Source: Rhodomicrobium vannielii ATCC 17100 (GTDB taxonomy: Bacteria; Pseudomonadota; Alphaproteobacteria; Rhizobiales; Rhodomicrobiaceae). Taken from it: DNA of 64,000 nucleotides. Under the pieces are notes generated by a model, which saw nothing but the letters and a program-made list of their open reading frames with translations, was not told the DNA's origin and did no database searches. A program made the translations under genes and the position numbers. Positions 46,146-60,448 of the stretch are shown piece after piece. The stretch lies in the NCBI RefSeq assembly GCF_000166055.1, contig NC_014664.1, forward strand, positions 2,316,001 through 2,380,000, read 5' to 3'. How positions within the stretch are numbered: position 1 is the stretch's first letter; every line of letters starts with the position of its first letter.

Positions 46146-46260
46146 CCCCAATTCTCCCCAGGTCCGGAGAAAGTCCCCCCGGAACCGTTCATCCATCTGA
46201 AAGTGGAATTCGACAAAAACAGCGCATGCCGGACCGCCCTCCGGCACCGGCACACACAGT

Positions 46261-49590
<3,330 letters not shown>

Positions 49591-49822
49591 ACTTCTGGCG
49601 CTCGGGTTTCGACGCGTTATAAAGGAAGCGGGCGATGTTTCAACAACGGCGTGGAATCGAGTGTACACGAACGCGCATTCCACGAGCGGCGAGGAGGCCC
49701 TTTCCGCGTAATGCCGCCGCAGCGAACGCGGCCTTAAGGCGCGGTGCCGTGCCCCGAAAAAAGGCAAAAATCGATCCCACGGCGGTGGACTGGGACGGAA
49801 CGCATCACTATCATGCGCCGCC

Positions 49823-51808
49823 ATGGAACATTTCGCACTCGCCAAAGAATTTCCGCCAGCGTCCGAAGCGGACTGGCGCGCCATCGTGGACAAGGCGCTG
49901 AAGGGCGCACCTTTCCGCGTGCTCGAAAATCAGCTTTATGAAGGCTTCGCAACGTCGCCGCTTTATACCGGCGCCGCGACGTCGCCGGCGCGGCATGGTC
50001 AGCGCGGCTGGCTCATCGTGCAGCCCGTCGCGGGCGCGTCGCTCGCCGACGCGGAGCGGCAGTTGGCCGACGATGTGGCGAACGGCGCGACGGCGCTGAG
50101 CCTCGACCTCAACAACGGCCCAGCGATTCGCAAGGCCGCCGAGTTGAAAGCTGTCGCAGGTGCCGGTGTTCCGGTATTCCTCGCGCCCGGCAGTTCGCCC
50201 GCCGACGCCGCATTGCTTCTCGCAAAGGCGGACAAGACCATCGTGGGCACGGCAGGCTTCGATCCGCTCACCGTTTTCGCCATGTCGGGCGAGGTGCCGG
50301 CAGATCGGAAAGCCGCGCTCGCCGATACGGTCGACGCGGCGCTTGCCATTCGCGAACGCTTTCCCCTTTTCACGCCTTTCCTCGCATCGAGCCGCGCCTG
50401 GAATGGCGCGGGCGGTTCCGCGGTGGACGAACTCGGGCTTACGCTTGCCGCCGCCGTCGCCTACTGGCGCGCGCTGGAAGCTGCGGGGCTGTCGCGCGAA
50501 GACGCATCGCGAGCTATCGGCTTCAAGCTTTGCGCGTCTGCCGACCTGTTCCTCACCATCGCGTCGTTCCGGGCGATCCGCCTTCTCTGGGCGCGCGCCC
50601 ATGAGGCGGCAGGTATCGCGTCAAACGAGCATATCCTCCTCTACGCGAAGATGCCGCCCCGCATCCTCTCCGCCTACGATCCGCAGGTGAACATGCTGCG
50701 CGCCACCGCGAGCGTGTTCGGTGCGGCCATCGGCGGAGCTACCGCTATCGAAGTCTACCCGTTCGACGAAGCAGCGACGGAGGCCACGCCTCTCTCGCGG
50801 CGCATCGCGCGCAACACCGGCCTTGTGCTTCAGAGCGAGGCGTGGCTTTCGGCCGTCGCCGATCCCGCAGCCGGGTCCGCCTATGTCGAAACGCTGACGG
50901 AAAAGCTCGCGGCGTCGGCCTGGGCGCTGTTCCGCGAGGTGGAAGCCAAGGGCGGCCTCTTGAAGGCGCTCGAAAGCGGTTTCGTCGCGGAACGCCTGCG
51001 ACAGACGGCCGAGAAGCGCGAGCGTGCCATCGCTCACCGCAAGGAGAGGATCACCGGCGTTTCGGTCTTCCCGAACCTCAATGAGAAGATCGCTCTCGAA
51101 GAGCCCGCCGCCATCATCATGGAAGAAGCGCACCCGACCGTCGACTTCGCGCTTCCCGCACCCGGCGCGGGCGAACGCTTCGCGGCGCTCATTTCTGCCG
51201 CCGCGCGCGGCGTGCCGCTGGCGGAGCTGCATTCCGCCTCGCGCATCGTATGCGACATCATCGCAGGCGGCGCGCTCGACGTCGCAAGACGCGATGCCGA
51301 ACCTTTTGAAGTGCTGCGCCAGCGCGCCGATTTCGCGCTCGCCAGCATTGGTTCCAGACCGCCAGTGTTCCTCGCGCTTCTTGGCGCGCCGTCGGACTAT
51401 CGCGCGCGTTCGCTCTGGGTGCAGAGCTTCTTTGCGGCGGGCGGCATTGAGGCCGTTCTGCCCGAGGAAGGCTTCACCGACGTCGAAAAACTCGCGGCTG
51501 CGTTCAAGCAGAGCCCTGCGCCAATCGCCTGCCTGTGCTCGTCCAACTCGGCCTATGGCGAGTTGAAGGGAGCCGCAGCCGCGCTGAAGCGTGCAGGCGC
51601 GAGCCATGTCTATCTCGCCGGTCCGGCTTCGCTTCTCGCGTCGCTCGATCCCAATGACCAGACGGCGGTGGACCGGCTTATCTACGAAGGCTGCAACGCA
51701 CTCGCCGTGCTTGAGGAAGCGCAACGCATCCTGCGCGTCGAGGAGCTGGCCGAAGCCGCCGGACTCGAGGCGGAGGATGAAAACTTCGGCGCGTTCGACG
51801 AAGCCTGA
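49823..51808 (+). CDS. mutA: Methylmalonyl-CoA mutase small subunit
   Basis: Non-catalytic beta subunit of heterodimeric methylmalonyl-CoA mutase (661 residues). The TIM-barrel half aligns with the large subunit ([41 protein letters not shown]). The C-terminal B12-like domain ([26 protein letters not shown]) lacks the DxHxxG cobalamin histidine, as expected for this subunit. Start ATG 49823 is preceded by a weak site. The large subunit follows after 128 bases. Confidence 0.92.
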   Translation: MEHFALAKEFPPASEADWRAIVDKALKGAPFRVLENQLYEGFATSPLYTGAATSPARHGQRGWLIVQPVAGASLADAERQLADDVANGATALSLDLNNGPAIRKAAELKAVAGAGVPVFLAPGSSPADAALLLAKADKTIVGTAGFDPLTVFAMSGEVPADRKAALADTVDAALAIRERFPLFTPFLASSRAWNGAGGSAVDELGLTLAAAVAYWRALEAAGLSREDASRAIGFKLCASADLFLTIASFRAIRLLWARAHEAAGIASNEHILLYAKMPPRILSAYDPQVNMLRATASVFGAAIGGATAIEVYPFDEAATEATPLSRRIARNTGLVLQSEAWLSAVADPAAGSAYVETLTEKLAASAWALFREVEAKGGLLKALESGFVAERLRQTAEKRERAIAHRKERITGVSVFPNLNEKIALEEPAAIIMEEAHPTVDFALPAPGAGERFAALISAAARGVPLAELHSASRIVCDIIAGGALDVARRDAEPFEVLRQRADFALASIGSRPPVFLALLGAPSDYRARSLWVQSFFAAGGIEAVLPEEGFTDVEKLAAAFKQSPAPIACLCSSNSAYGELKGAAAALKRAGASHVYLAGPASLLASLDPNDQTAVDRLIYEGCNALAVLEEAQRILRVEELAEAAGLEAEDENFGAFDEA

Positions 51809-51936
51809 GGTTGTAAATACGAAGGCCACGCTCCTCGGCGGTGCCAGAGCGAGGCGTCTTGAAATGCATCGGTCAATGCGCGGCTTGGGTGATAGAACCC
51901 GCCGCGGTTGACCTGTGGGACACTTGGAAGCGAACG

Positions 51937-54099
51937 ATGACCGATTCTCCGTTGCCGGATTTCTCGAAGATCGAGTGGCAGACACCGAGCCTTGCGGGCA
52001 GTTCTTTCGGCGCGCCCGCCGAGACGCCGGAAGGCATCAAGCTCAAGCCCGCCTACGGCCCGGACGACATCGACGGCCTGGATTTCCTCAACACCTATCC
52101 GGGTGTCGCCCCGTTCCTTCGCGGGCCTTACCCGACGATGTACGTCCAGCAGCCCTGGACGGTGCGCCAATATGCGGGTTTCTCGACCGCCGAGGACTCG
52201 AACGCCTTCTATCGCCGCAACCTCGCGGCGGGCCAGAAGGGCCTCTCCATCGCCTTCGACCTCGCCACCCATCGCGGCTATGACAGCGACCACCCGCGCG
52301 TTCGCGGCGACGTCGGCATGGCGGGCGTGGCCATCGACTCGATCTACGACATGCGCACGCTGTTCGACGGCATCCCGCTGTCGGAGATGAGCGTATCCAT
52401 GACCATGAACGGCGCGGTGCTGCCGATCCTTGCGCTGTTCATCGTGGCGGGCGAGGAGCAGGGCGTGAAGCCCGCGCAGCTCTCGGGCACGATCCAGAAC
52501 GACATTCTCAAAGAGTTCATGGTGCGGAACACCTACATCTATCCGCCCCTACCCTCGATGCGCATCATCTCGGACATCTTCGCCTACACGTCCCAGAACA
52601 TGCCGAAGTTCAACTCGATCTCGATTTCCGGCTATCACATGCAGGAAGCGGGCGCGACGGCGGACCTCGAACTCGCCTATACGCTGGCCGATGGCGTGGA
52701 ATACGCCCGAGCGGGCAAGGCCGCTGGCCTCGGCATCGACGCGTTTGCGCCGCGCCTGTCGTTCTTCTGGGCCATCGGCATGAACTACTTCATGGAAGTG
52801 GCCAAGATGCGTGCGGGTCGCGCGCTGTGGGCGCGGCTTATGAAGGCCGAAGGTGCGAAATCGTCGAAGTCCATGAGCCTTCGCGCGCATTGTCAGACGA
52901 GTGGCTGGTCGCTCACCGCGCAGGACGTCTTCAACAACGTGACGCGCACCTGCGTCGAGGCCTTCGCGGCAACGCATGGCGGCACGCAGTCGCTGCACAC
53001 CAACGCTCTCGACGAAGCGCTCGCGCTGCCGACCGACTTTTCCGCCCGCATCGCGCGTAACACGCAGCTTTTCATCGAATACGAAACCGGCACCACGCGC
53101 ACCATCGACCCGTGGGGCGGCAGCTATTACGTCGAGCGGCTCACCTACGAGCTTGCGAAGAAGGCGTGGGAGCACATCGAAGAAGTCGAGCGCCTCGGCG
53201 GCATGGCGAAGGCCATCGACGCGGGCGTTCCGAAGCTGCGCATCGAAGAGGCGGCCGCGCGCACGCAGGCTCGCATCGACAGCGGCAAGCAGATCATCGT
53301 CGGCGTGAACAGATTCCAGCCGGTTGATGAGGCGCCCATCGAGGTGCTAAAGGTCGATAATTCGGCGGTGCGTGCCGCCCAGATCGAGAAGCTGGAACGT
53401 CTACGCGCTGAGCGCGACGGCGCGAAAGTGGCGGCGACGCTCGAAGCGCTCACCAACGCGGCGGCCAGCGGCTCGGGCAATCTGCTCGCGCTCGCGGTCG
53501 ACGCGGCCCGCGCAATGGCCACGGTCGGTGAAATTTCGGACGCGCTCGAAAAGGTCTACGGCCGCCATCGGGCGGAAACACGCGCCATCTCGGGCGTTTA
53601 CCGAGCGGAGGTTGGCTCGATGGAGAACAAGGTCCCGCATGTCATCGCCATGTGCCAGGCGTTCGAAAAGGAAGACGGGCGCCGCCCGCGTCTGCTCGTC
53701 GCAAAGGTCGGCCAGGACGGTCACGACCGCGGCCAGAAGGTGATAGCCTCGGCGTTCGCGGATCTCGGCTTCGACGTGGACATCGGCGCGCTGTTCGCGA
53801 CGCCCGCCGAAGTGGCGCGGCAGGCCGTGGAAAACGACGTGCATATCGTCGGCGTGTCGTCGCTGGCGGCAGGCCACTTGACGCTCGTGCCTGAACTCAA
53901 ACGCGAACTTGAGGCGCAGGGTCGGCCCGACATTCTCATCGTGGCGGGCGGCGTGATCCCACCGGACGATTACGATGCGCTTTACAAGGGCGGCGCGGTG
54001 GCGATTTTCGGCCCCGGCACGAATATCGTCGAAGCGTCAACGGACCTGCTCGGCAAGCTCAACGCGCATTTGGGGTATACAAAGCTCGCGGCGGAGTAA
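51937..54099 (+). CDS. mutB: Methylmalonyl-CoA mutase large subunit
   Basis: Adenosylcobalamin-dependent isomerisation of (R)-methylmalonyl-CoA to succinyl-CoA (720 residues). It has the substrate-binding N terminus ([23 protein letters not shown]), the barrel signature [12 protein letters not shown] and the C-terminal cobalamin domain with D-G-H-D-R-G ([13 protein letters not shown]), the SLAAGH loop and [14 protein letters not shown]. All cobalamin residues are present. In this lifestyle it links propionyl-CoA or the ethylmalonyl-CoA route to the TCA cycle. No meaB chaperone is in the window. Confidence 0.96.
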   Translation: MTDSPLPDFSKIEWQTPSLAGSSFGAPAETPEGIKLKPAYGPDDIDGLDFLNTYPGVAPFLRGPYPTMYVQQPWTVRQYAGFSTAEDSNAFYRRNLAAGQKGLSIAFDLATHRGYDSDHPRVRGDVGMAGVAIDSIYDMRTLFDGIPLSEMSVSMTMNGAVLPILALFIVAGEEQGVKPAQLSGTIQNDILKEFMVRNTYIYPPLPSMRIISDIFAYTSQNMPKFNSISISGYHMQEAGATADLELAYTLADGVEYARAGKAAGLGIDAFAPRLSFFWAIGMNYFMEVAKMRAGRALWARLMKAEGAKSSKSMSLRAHCQTSGWSLTAQDVFNNVTRTCVEAFAATHGGTQSLHTNALDEALALPTDFSARIARNTQLFIEYETGTTRTIDPWGGSYYVERLTYELAKKAWEHIEEVERLGGMAKAIDAGVPKLRIEEAAARTQARIDSGKQIIVGVNRFQPVDEAPIEVLKVDNSAVRAAQIEKLERLRAERDGAKVAATLEALTNAAASGSGNLLALAVDAARAMATVGEISDALEKVYGRHRAETRAISGVYRAEVGSMENKVPHVIAMCQAFEKEDGRRPRLLVAKVGQDGHDRGQKVIASAFADLGFDVDIGALFATPAEVARQAVENDVHIVGVSSLAAGHLTLVPELKRELEAQGRPDILIVAGGVIPPDDYDALYKGGAVAIFGPGTNIVEASTDLLGKLNAHLGYTKLAAE

Positions 54100-54625
54100 G
54101 CGATCTCAGCGCTGACAGGCATCGCAGCCCAGGCGGGTGGCGAACGCGATCTTCATGTTCGGCGCATGCACCTCGTTCGAGAGCTACCTTCATAAACAAG
54201 TCTTCGGTGGTCGCTTCAAGCTAAGACGGCGGATCGCTCCATCGCCTTCTCCGATAGCTCGCGAGCGGCACCCGTTAATCGCGCGGCAACAGAGCGTCGC
54301 AGTGCGTTCGCGGCACCTTTACAACCTCCGGCTATCATCGGCACGGCAGTCGAATGCGCGGCTGTGATCGCAGGAGGTGCGAGGTCATGACGAAAACGGC
54401 CGCTATTCTTGTTTCCCATGCTGTGACGATAATTGTTAACGTCACACGCCGCGACGCTGCTCCTTGGGGGGAACCGATAAAGCCTGAATAGTGCGGCTTT
54501 CTGGAACGCGCGCGATGATTGCACGCGTTCCAACTCTCGTTCTCGCCGCTCGCCCGTTAGGCCGCGAGCGCGTCACCTACCTCAGCGCGACCGACTCGCG
54601 TTCGAGCGAGGCGTTGAGTGCGGGC

Positions 54626-54733
54626 TACAGCATCGCGCCGTAAATCAGACGCGGCACGACGCTGTAAGTTCTGTCTTCGATCAACTTCTCTGCGTCAGAT
54701 CGGGGCCGATGTGACGCAGGCCGATCTAGCGCA
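54626..54733 (+). repeat. Dispersed double stem-loop repeat, copy C
   Basis: First stem-loop 54626-54666 (TACAGC-x-TCG-x-GCCG pairs with CGGC-x-CGA-x-GCTGTA). Second 54679-54726 (GATCAACTT arm, inner CTGCGTC/GACGCAG and ATCGG/CCGAT). It differs from copies A and B by scattered substitutions only. Confidence 0.75.
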
Positions 54734-54738
54734 GCAAA

Positions 54739-54788
54739 TTTTGCATTTGATTCACGCCCGTTGGTGGCACTTCGATCAAAATGCAAAA
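54739..54788. repeat. AT-rich inverted repeat
   Basis: TTTTGCATTTGAT and ATCAAAATGCAAAA pair with one bulged base around a 23-base loop. It lies directly after repeat copy C and downstream of the tyrosine-rich protein gene, on the minus strand of which it could act as a transcript end. No clean T tract. Confidence 0.45.
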
Positions 54789-54874
54789 CTCGAAACTGCA
54801 CTAAATCAATTGGTTGCAAGTGCTCTGGAGGCGCTTGCATGCGCCTTTGGTGCACGCCGTTATGAGTCCACGGC

Positions 54875-55579
54875 CTAGTAGCGCGGGCCGTCGAAGCGGC
54901 GAAGCGGCACGCGGTCGTCGTCATACGGGCGTTCGAAACGCGTGGAGCCGTAGTCGTCGTAACGCGGGCGGTGGCGATAGAAATACGGCCGCGGATACTC
55001 AACCGTCCGATAGCCGGTCTCGTAGCGGACGCGCTCGCGATAGGTGTCGCAGCCATGGCCGCAATATCCCGACCTCACGCGCTTGTACCAGCAGAACACG
55101 CCGCAATCGTCACCGCAGCCGCGATCCCGGCACCGGTATGAACTCTCGTCATAGCGGTCACGCCAGCGATAAGGCCGGTAATACCCGCGATGCGAGCGGC
55201 GCGCGCCGTTCGAATACACGTTCACCGTGCCGTAGTTGTTTTTGATGTAGACCTGCGAATTGCCGCCGCTGAAATAGCGCTTGCCATAGGACCGGCGCGG
55301 CTCGCATGGATAATCCCAGCCACAACCGCGACGCGCCCTTTCATAACGCGGATAGCCATAGCGATAGGCGTAACCCGAGCCATGGCCATAGCCGTATGCG
55401 TTATTGTAGCGGTAGCGGTAGTCGTATTCCTCATCGACCTTGATCACCGAAGACTTGGCGTCAATTGCCTGCGCAAGGCCCGAGGCCTGCGACAGAGGAA
55501 CAGCCTTCGCTTCGACCGTCGCCTGATAGGCGACACCCAACGCGAAGAGCGTCAGCGCAGCAAACATGCGCCTGATCAT
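54875..55579 (-). CDS. Exported tyrosine/arginine-rich protein
   Basis: 234-residue protein with a signal peptide (FAALTLFALGVAYQATVEA). The mature part is extremely rich in tyrosine and arginine (YDYRYRYNNAYGYG, RYGYPRYERARRG) with about ten cysteines in C-G-x-x-C/C-x-R-G-C patterns, suggesting disulfides or a surface coat. The charge is strongly positive. GGAGGG directly precedes the ATG at 55579. I do not recognise a family; similar Tyr-rich exported proteins are annotated as hypothetical in Hyphomicrobiales. Confidence 0.7.
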   Translation of the reverse strand: MIRRMFAALTLFALGVAYQATVEAKAVPLSQASGLAQAIDAKSSVIKVDEEYDYRYRYNNAYGYGHGSGYAYRYGYPRYERARRGCGWDYPCEPRRSYGKRYFSGGNSQVYIKNNYGTVNVYSNGARRSHRGYYRPYRWRDRYDESSYRCRDRGCGDDCGVFCWYKRVRSGYCGHGCDTYRERVRYETGYRTVEYPRPYFYRHRPRYDDYGSTRFERPYDDDRVPLRRFDGPRY

Positions 55580-55746
55580 GAAACCCTCCGGACATAACTC
55601 CAACTTTCAACGATTTTTCCTAAAACTCGATGCAAGCACCAGTTTATTTTGAAAACTCGGTTAATTTTCGGCAGCGCCCCGCTCTTGCATATTTCCCACG
55701 CACCCCATTTCCGCTATTCACGGCCTGTCACCCTTGGGAACGAATT

Positions 55747-56616
55747 ATGTCACAGCATACCGTCATCCGCCGCGTCACGGCTCCGGACATCCGCGCGAAG
55801 AAGGGCGGCGACAAGATCGTGTCGCTCACCTGCTACCACGCACACACGGCGCGGCTTGTCGATCCGCACATGGATTTCCTGCTCGTGGGGGATTCCCTGG
55901 GGATGGTCATGCACGGGCTTGAGACAACGGTGCCGGTTCCGCTCGACATGATGATCATGCATGGCGCGGCGGTCGTGCGCGGCTCCCGGCATGCGCTCGT
56001 CGTCGTGGATATGCCATTCGGCTCCTACGAGGAAAGCCCGGCGGTCGCGTTTCGCAACGCCGCGCGGATCATGAAGGAAACGGGCTGCGGCGCGGTAAAG
56101 CTCGAAGGCGGCGCGCGCATGGCGGAAACGGTCGCATTTCTTACGCAGCGCGGCATTCCGGTGATGGCGCATATCGGCCTCACGCCGCAGTCGGTGAACA
56201 TGATGGGCGGCTTCAAGACGCAAGGGCGGCGGCAGGAGGAATGGGCCGCCATCGAGGCCGACGCGGCGGCGGTCGCGGAGGCTGGCGCGTTTTCAGTCGT
56301 GCTCGAAGGCATGGCTGAGTTGCTCGCGGCCAAAATCACGCGCGCGGTCCCGATCCCGACCATCGGCATCGGCGCGTCGGCGGAATGCGACGGCCAGATC
56401 CTCGTGCTCGAAGACATGCTCGGCCTCTCGCCTACGGTGCCGAAGTTCGTGAAGAAGTTCGCGGAGCTCGGCGCAGCCATCGAGGACGCGGTGAAGGATT
56501 ACGCAACGGAGGTGCGGGCGCGCCAGTTCCCGGCAAAGGACCACGTGTACGCCATGGCAAAGCCTGCGGACGAGAAGCCGCGAGTCACGAAAATGTCCAA
56601 AACAAAGCCCAACTGA
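55747..56616 (+). CDS. panB: 3-methyl-2-oxobutanoate hydroxymethyltransferase (PanB)
   Basis: First step of pantothenate synthesis: ketopantoate from 2-oxoisovalerate and methylene-tetrahydrofolate. The 289-residue TIM barrel has [25 protein letters not shown] (metal aspartate), [33 protein letters not shown] and [15 protein letters not shown]. The ATG at 55747 has GGGAAC upstream. panC is not adjacent. Confidence 0.95.
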   Translation: MSQHTVIRRVTAPDIRAKKGGDKIVSLTCYHAHTARLVDPHMDFLLVGDSLGMVMHGLETTVPVPLDMMIMHGAAVVRGSRHALVVVDMPFGSYEESPAVAFRNAARIMKETGCGAVKLEGGARMAETVAFLTQRGIPVMAHIGLTPQSVNMMGGFKTQGRRQEEWAAIEADAAAVAEAGAFSVVLEGMAELLAAKITRAVPIPTIGIGASAECDGQILVLEDMLGLSPTVPKFVKKFAELGAAIEDAVKDYATEVRARQFPAKDHVYAMAKPADEKPRVTKMSKTKPN

Positions 56617-56750
56617 TCGGGCAGTTTTTCGTGGAGAAGCGCGCGTTTTTGACCGCTGCGACGGAGCGTGCGCGGAAAGCCGCTTCCGCTGAAGCGGGCG
56701 CTGCCCTATCTGTTGCAAAACGGTGACATCATAACGAAGGCAGAAACGCC

Positions 56751-57470
56751 ATGAGCAGTGACGAGAGCTTTATCCGCGAGGTCAACGAGGAACACCGCCG
56801 CCGGCAGACTGCGGTATTTTTCAAGAAGTACGGTATTTATATCGGCATCGCGGCACTGGTGATCGCCGCCGGTGTCGGCGGATATAAATGGGATCAGGCC
56901 CGTCGCGCGGCGGATGCCGCCCGTGGCGGCGATGCGCTCGTCACCGCGATCACGCTTCACGAGGACGGCAAGGAGGCGGAGGCCGAGAAGGCGCTCGCCG
57001 ACCTCGCAGGCTCAGGCCCCGGCGCCTATCGCGTCCTGGCGCGTCTGCATGCGGCCTCCGAATCGCTTGCTCAAAAGAAATACGATCAGGCCGCCGAGGA
57101 TTATCGCGGCGTAGCCAGCGACGAGAACGCTCCGGCGACGCTCCGCGATTTTGCGCGCGTGCAGATCGCGGCGCTCTCTGTGGATAAGGAAAGTTACGAG
57201 TCGCTGTCGCAAACCCTTGCCCCGTATCGTTCGGGAACGAGCGAATGGCGATTCGCCGCCAAGGACGTTCTGGGCATCGCCGCCTTCAAGGAAGGCAAGC
57301 GCGATGAGGCCGAACGTATTTTCGGCGAGATCGCAAGCGATGGTGCGGCACCGGCCGGAATGCGGCAGCGTGCACAGATCATGCTGGCACTTCTCTTCGA
57401 CCAGCCGAAGGCGGCGCAGGCCGGACAAACGGGGACAAAGGACGGGGCGAATGAAGCGAAAACACAATAG
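56751..57470 (+). CDS. YfgM-like TPR membrane protein
   Basis: 239-residue bitopic protein: cytoplasmic N terminus (SDESFIREVNEEHRRR), one membrane helix (YGIYIGIAALVIAAGVGGYKW) and a periplasmic tetratricopeptide-like part (ARLHAASESLAQKKYDQAAEDYRGVA, AFKEGKRDEAERIFGEIA). This is the YfgM architecture; in E. coli YfgM also sits next to BamB and Der and acts at the Sec/periplasmic chaperone step. bamB overlaps its 3' end by 20 bases. Confidence 0.85.
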   Translation: MSSDESFIREVNEEHRRRQTAVFFKKYGIYIGIAALVIAAGVGGYKWDQARRAADAARGGDALVTAITLHEDGKEAEAEKALADLAGSGPGAYRVLARLHAASESLAQKKYDQAAEDYRGVASDENAPATLRDFARVQIAALSVDKESYESLSQTLAPYRSGTSEWRFAAKDVLGIAAFKEGKRDEAERIFGEIASDGAAPAGMRQRAQIMLALLFDQPKAAQAGQTGTKDGANEAKTQ

Positions 57471-58869
57471 CGCGCGTTACGGCCGTCGGTTTTTGCTTGT
57501 TTCAACCCTCAGTGTTTTATCCGTCGCGACGCTCCTGGGCGGGTGCGAGTCGGTCGGCTTGAGCGAGCCGAGCATGCCGAGCATCTCCTCCGTCACGTCG
57601 GTCTTCGACAAGAAGCAGGAAAAGCTGCCCGGCAAGCGCATGTCCGTTCTCGGCGGTGTCGAGGACAAGGGAAGCATCTCCGCCGCCGAGGTGGCGAGCC
57701 CTGTCTCGCTTCCACCGGCTGTCATGAATGTATCCTGGAGCCAACCGGGTGGTGTGGCCACGAACGCGCCGGGCCATCTCGCCTTCGGGCAGGATCTGCG
57801 CACTGCGTGGACCGCCTCCGCGGGCGAAGGGTCGTCGAAGCGCATGCGGCTGACGGCTATCCCGATCGTCTATGACGGCAAGGTTTACACGCTCGACGCC
57901 GAGGGCACCATTCGCGCCATCTCCATGGAGAACGGCGGCACCGTTTGGCGGATGAGCACCGTGCCCGAGGATAAGGCCGGGTTCGACATCATGCGTCCGT
58001 TCAACGGCAACAATCACTCGCGCGCCGGATTTGGCGGCGGGCTTGCGGCTGACGGCGGAAAGATTTACGTGGCCACCGGCTTCGGCACGGTGCTCGCGCT
58101 CGACGCGGGCACCGGCTCACCCGTCTGGACGAAGAAAATTCTCATCCCGATCCGCGAAGCGCCGACAGCCGCCGATGGGCGCGTCTATATCGTCAACGCG
58201 GAAAGCGAGCTTTTCTGTCTCAACGCGAACGACGGCTCGGAATTGTGGACGCAGAAGGGGCTGCCTGAAAACGCAGCCGTGCTGACGAGCGCAAGCCCCG
58301 CCGTTTCGGGCAACCTCGTCTTCGTGCCGTTCCCGTCGGGTGAAATCACCGCCATCGACGTGAAGACCGGCCAGCCGAAGTGGACCGAGACGCTTGGGAA
58401 GACCGATATCACGAATTCGTCGGCGGCCATCGGTGAGGCTGCGCGCCCCGTCGTGGACCGCGATATGCTTTTCGCGATGAGCCGTGGCGGGCAGTTGATT
58501 GCCACGTCGAAGGACAAGGGCCAGCGCATCTGGACGCGCGACATCCGTGGTTCGCAGACGCCTTGGGTCGCGGGCGACGCGGTGTTCGTGGTGGACGTGA
58601 CGGGCAAGCTGATCGCGCTGAACCGCAAGGATGGCAAAGCGCGGTGGGTCACTCAGCTTCCCGGAGACGGGCGCTGGAGCGGTCCCGTCCTCGCGGGCGG
58701 CAAGCTGTGGCTCGCGTCGTCGAGGGGGCTGTTCGCGGGCGTCGACGCCTCGACCGGCGAAATCGGCGCGCAGACCGATCTCGGCTCGCCGGTCATGATC
58801 GCCCCCGTCGTTGCGAACGGCAAGCTCTTCGTGCTGACCGACAAGGCGCAACTTATCGCGATGAACTAA
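57451..58869 (+). CDS. bamB: Outer membrane assembly lipoprotein BamB
   Basis: Lipoprotein of the BAM complex that inserts beta-barrel proteins. The 472-residue protein has a lipoprotein signal (VLSVATLLGGC, lipid cysteine in LGGC) followed by a PQQ-like eight-bladed propeller; the repeated blade motif is seen as GKVYTLDAEGTIRAIS, GKIYVATGFGTVLALD, GRVYIVNAESELFCLN and GKLFVLTDKAQLIAMN. It overlaps the upstream TPR gene and is followed by der, the conserved yfgM-bamB-der order. Confidence 0.93.
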   Translation: MKRKHNSARYGRRFLLVSTLSVLSVATLLGGCESVGLSEPSMPSISSVTSVFDKKQEKLPGKRMSVLGGVEDKGSISAAEVASPVSLPPAVMNVSWSQPGGVATNAPGHLAFGQDLRTAWTASAGEGSSKRMRLTAIPIVYDGKVYTLDAEGTIRAISMENGGTVWRMSTVPEDKAGFDIMRPFNGNNHSRAGFGGGLAADGGKIYVATGFGTVLALDAGTGSPVWTKKILIPIREAPTAADGRVYIVNAESELFCLNANDGSELWTQKGLPENAAVLTSASPAVSGNLVFVPFPSGEITAIDVKTGQPKWTETLGKTDITNSSAAIGEAARPVVDRDMLFAMSRGGQLIATSKDKGQRIWTRDIRGSQTPWVAGDAVFVVDVTGKLIALNRKDGKARWVTQLPGDGRWSGPVLAGGKLWLASSRGLFAGVDASTGEIGAQTDLGSPVMIAPVVANGKLFVLTDKAQLIAMN

Positions 58870-59053
58870 CCAGGCGGGCGGTTCATACCGCCTCGCCGCC
58901 CGGCGCGGGTTCGCACGATGGAGCGCAAGCCCTCATTGTTTCCATTGCCGTCCGAAAATTATCCTGCCGGTTCCGCATGACATGCTATGACGTTGACGAT
59001 CAGCGCGCGCATGCGCAGCTTTGCATGGTCAACTCTCTGAGGCAGTCACGCCG

Positions 59054-60448
59054 ATGGCCTACACCGTCGCCATCATAGGCCGTCCTAACGTCGGCAAATC
59101 CACGCTTTTCAACCGGCTTGCCGGCAGGCGGCTCGCGCTTGTCGACGACTTGCCGGGCCTGACGCGCGACCGCAAGGAAACGCAAATCCGCATCAACCGC
59201 CGCGACGTGGTGCTCACCGACACGGCGGGCCTCGAAGACGCGGAGCCGGGCAGCATCGCCGCGCGCATGCGCGAGCAGTCCGAGCAGGCCATCGCGGAGT
59301 CCGATCTCATCCTGTTCGTCATCGACGCGCGGGCCGAACTGACGTCGGTGGATCGCGGCATCGCCGACCTCGTGCGCAGTTCGGGCAAGCCGTTCATCCT
59401 CGTGGCGAACAAGAGCGAGAGCCGCGCCTCGGATGCGGGCTACTACGGCTCCTACGAACTCGGCCTCGGCGAGCCTCTTCCCGTGTCGGCGGAGCATAAT
59501 ATGGGCCTCGGCGACCTCATGGCGGAGGTGACGAACCGGCTCGACGAAATCGCGACGGCACGCGGTGACGAACCCGAGCCGGAAGACGACGAACTCACCG
59601 AGGAGCAGGCGCGCGCACGCCCGCTTAAGCTCGCCATCGCGGGACGCCCGAACGCGGGCAAGTCCACGCTCGTGAACGCGCTTCTCGGCGAGGAACGCAT
59701 GATAACAGGCCCCGAGGCGGGCCTCACGCGTGATGCGATCGCGGCCGATTTCCAATGGCGTGGCCGCAAGGTGCGGCTTTACGATACGGCGGGCCTACGC
59801 CGCAAGGCGCGCATCAACGTGCGATCGGAGACGCTGGCCGTTGGCGACGCGCTGCGCGCCATCCGCTTCGCCGAAATCGTGGTGCTGCTGCTGGACGCCC
59901 AATCGCCGCTCGACAAGCAAGATCTCACCATCGCCGACCTCGTGGAGCGCGAGGGGCGCGGTCTCGTCTTCGCGGTCAACAAGTGGGATCTCGTGCCCGA
60001 GCCGCAGGCCTATCTCGCCGAACTCAGGAAATCCGCCGAGCGCATCCTGCCACAGCTTGCGGGCGCGCCGCTCGTGCCGGTGAGCGCGATATCCGGGCGC
60101 GGCCTCGACAAGGTAATGGACGCGGCGTTCAAGGTGAACGAGGCCTGGAACAAGCGTATCTCGACCGCCGCGCTCAATCGCTGGTTCGCCACCGCCCTCG
60201 ACAAGCATCAGCCGCCCGCCGTCGCGGGACGTCGCCTCAAGCTCCGCTACATCACGCAGTCGAACGCGCGCCCGCCGACATTCATCGTATTCTCCTCGCG
60301 GCCCGAGGCGCTGCCCGATTCCTATCTGCGATACCTCGTCAACGACCTGAAGAAGTCTTTCGGGCTTGGGCCATCGCCCGTCCGCCTGCATGTGCGCAAG
60401 ACGAACAACCCTTACGCCGACGAGGGCGGGAGGTCTGGCAGGAGATGA
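59054..60448 (+). CDS. der: GTPase Der (EngA)
   Basis: Tandem GTPase needed for 50S ribosome maturation. The 464-residue protein has two G domains: GRPNVGKST with DTAGL and NKSE, and GRPNAGKST with DTAGL and NKWD, then the KH-like C-terminal domain. The second domain has the typical LTRDA and lacks nothing visible. The ATG at 59054 follows bamB by 184 bases. Ends overlapping holC by four bases. Confidence 0.96.
   Translation: MAYTVAIIGRPNVGKSTLFNRLAGRRLALVDDLPGLTRDRKETQIRINRRDVVLTDTAGLEDAEPGSIAARMREQSEQAIAESDLILFVIDARAELTSVDRGIADLVRSSGKPFILVANKSESRASDAGYYGSYELGLGEPLPVSAEHNMGLGDLMAEVTNRLDEIATARGDEPEPEDDELTEEQARARPLKLAIAGRPNAGKSTLVNALLGEERMITGPEAGLTRDAIAADFQWRGRKVRLYDTAGLRRKARINVRSETLAVGDALRAIRFAEIVVLLLDAQSPLDKQDLTIADLVEREGRGLVFAVNKWDLVPEPQAYLAELRKSAERILPQLAGAPLVPVSAISGRGLDKVMDAAFKVNEAWNKRISTAALNRWFATALDKHQPPAVAGRRLKLRYITQSNARPPTFIVFSSRPEALPDSYLRYLVNDLKKSFGLGPSPVRLHVRKTNNPYADEGGRSGRR

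Larger units (their letters stand above)
54100..54874. other. Gene-less stretch after mutB
   Basis: 775 bases. It includes full copy C of the double stem-loop repeat (54626-54733) and an inverted repeat (54739-54788). Short frames exist (for example 54216-54533 minus) but their products are low-complexity and unlike any family I know. Longest non-coding gap in the window. Confidence 0.55.

Noticed and set aside
49823..51808. Loss of the cobalamin histidine read as a broken gene
   Set aside because: The small subunit of heterodimeric mutases lacks it normally.
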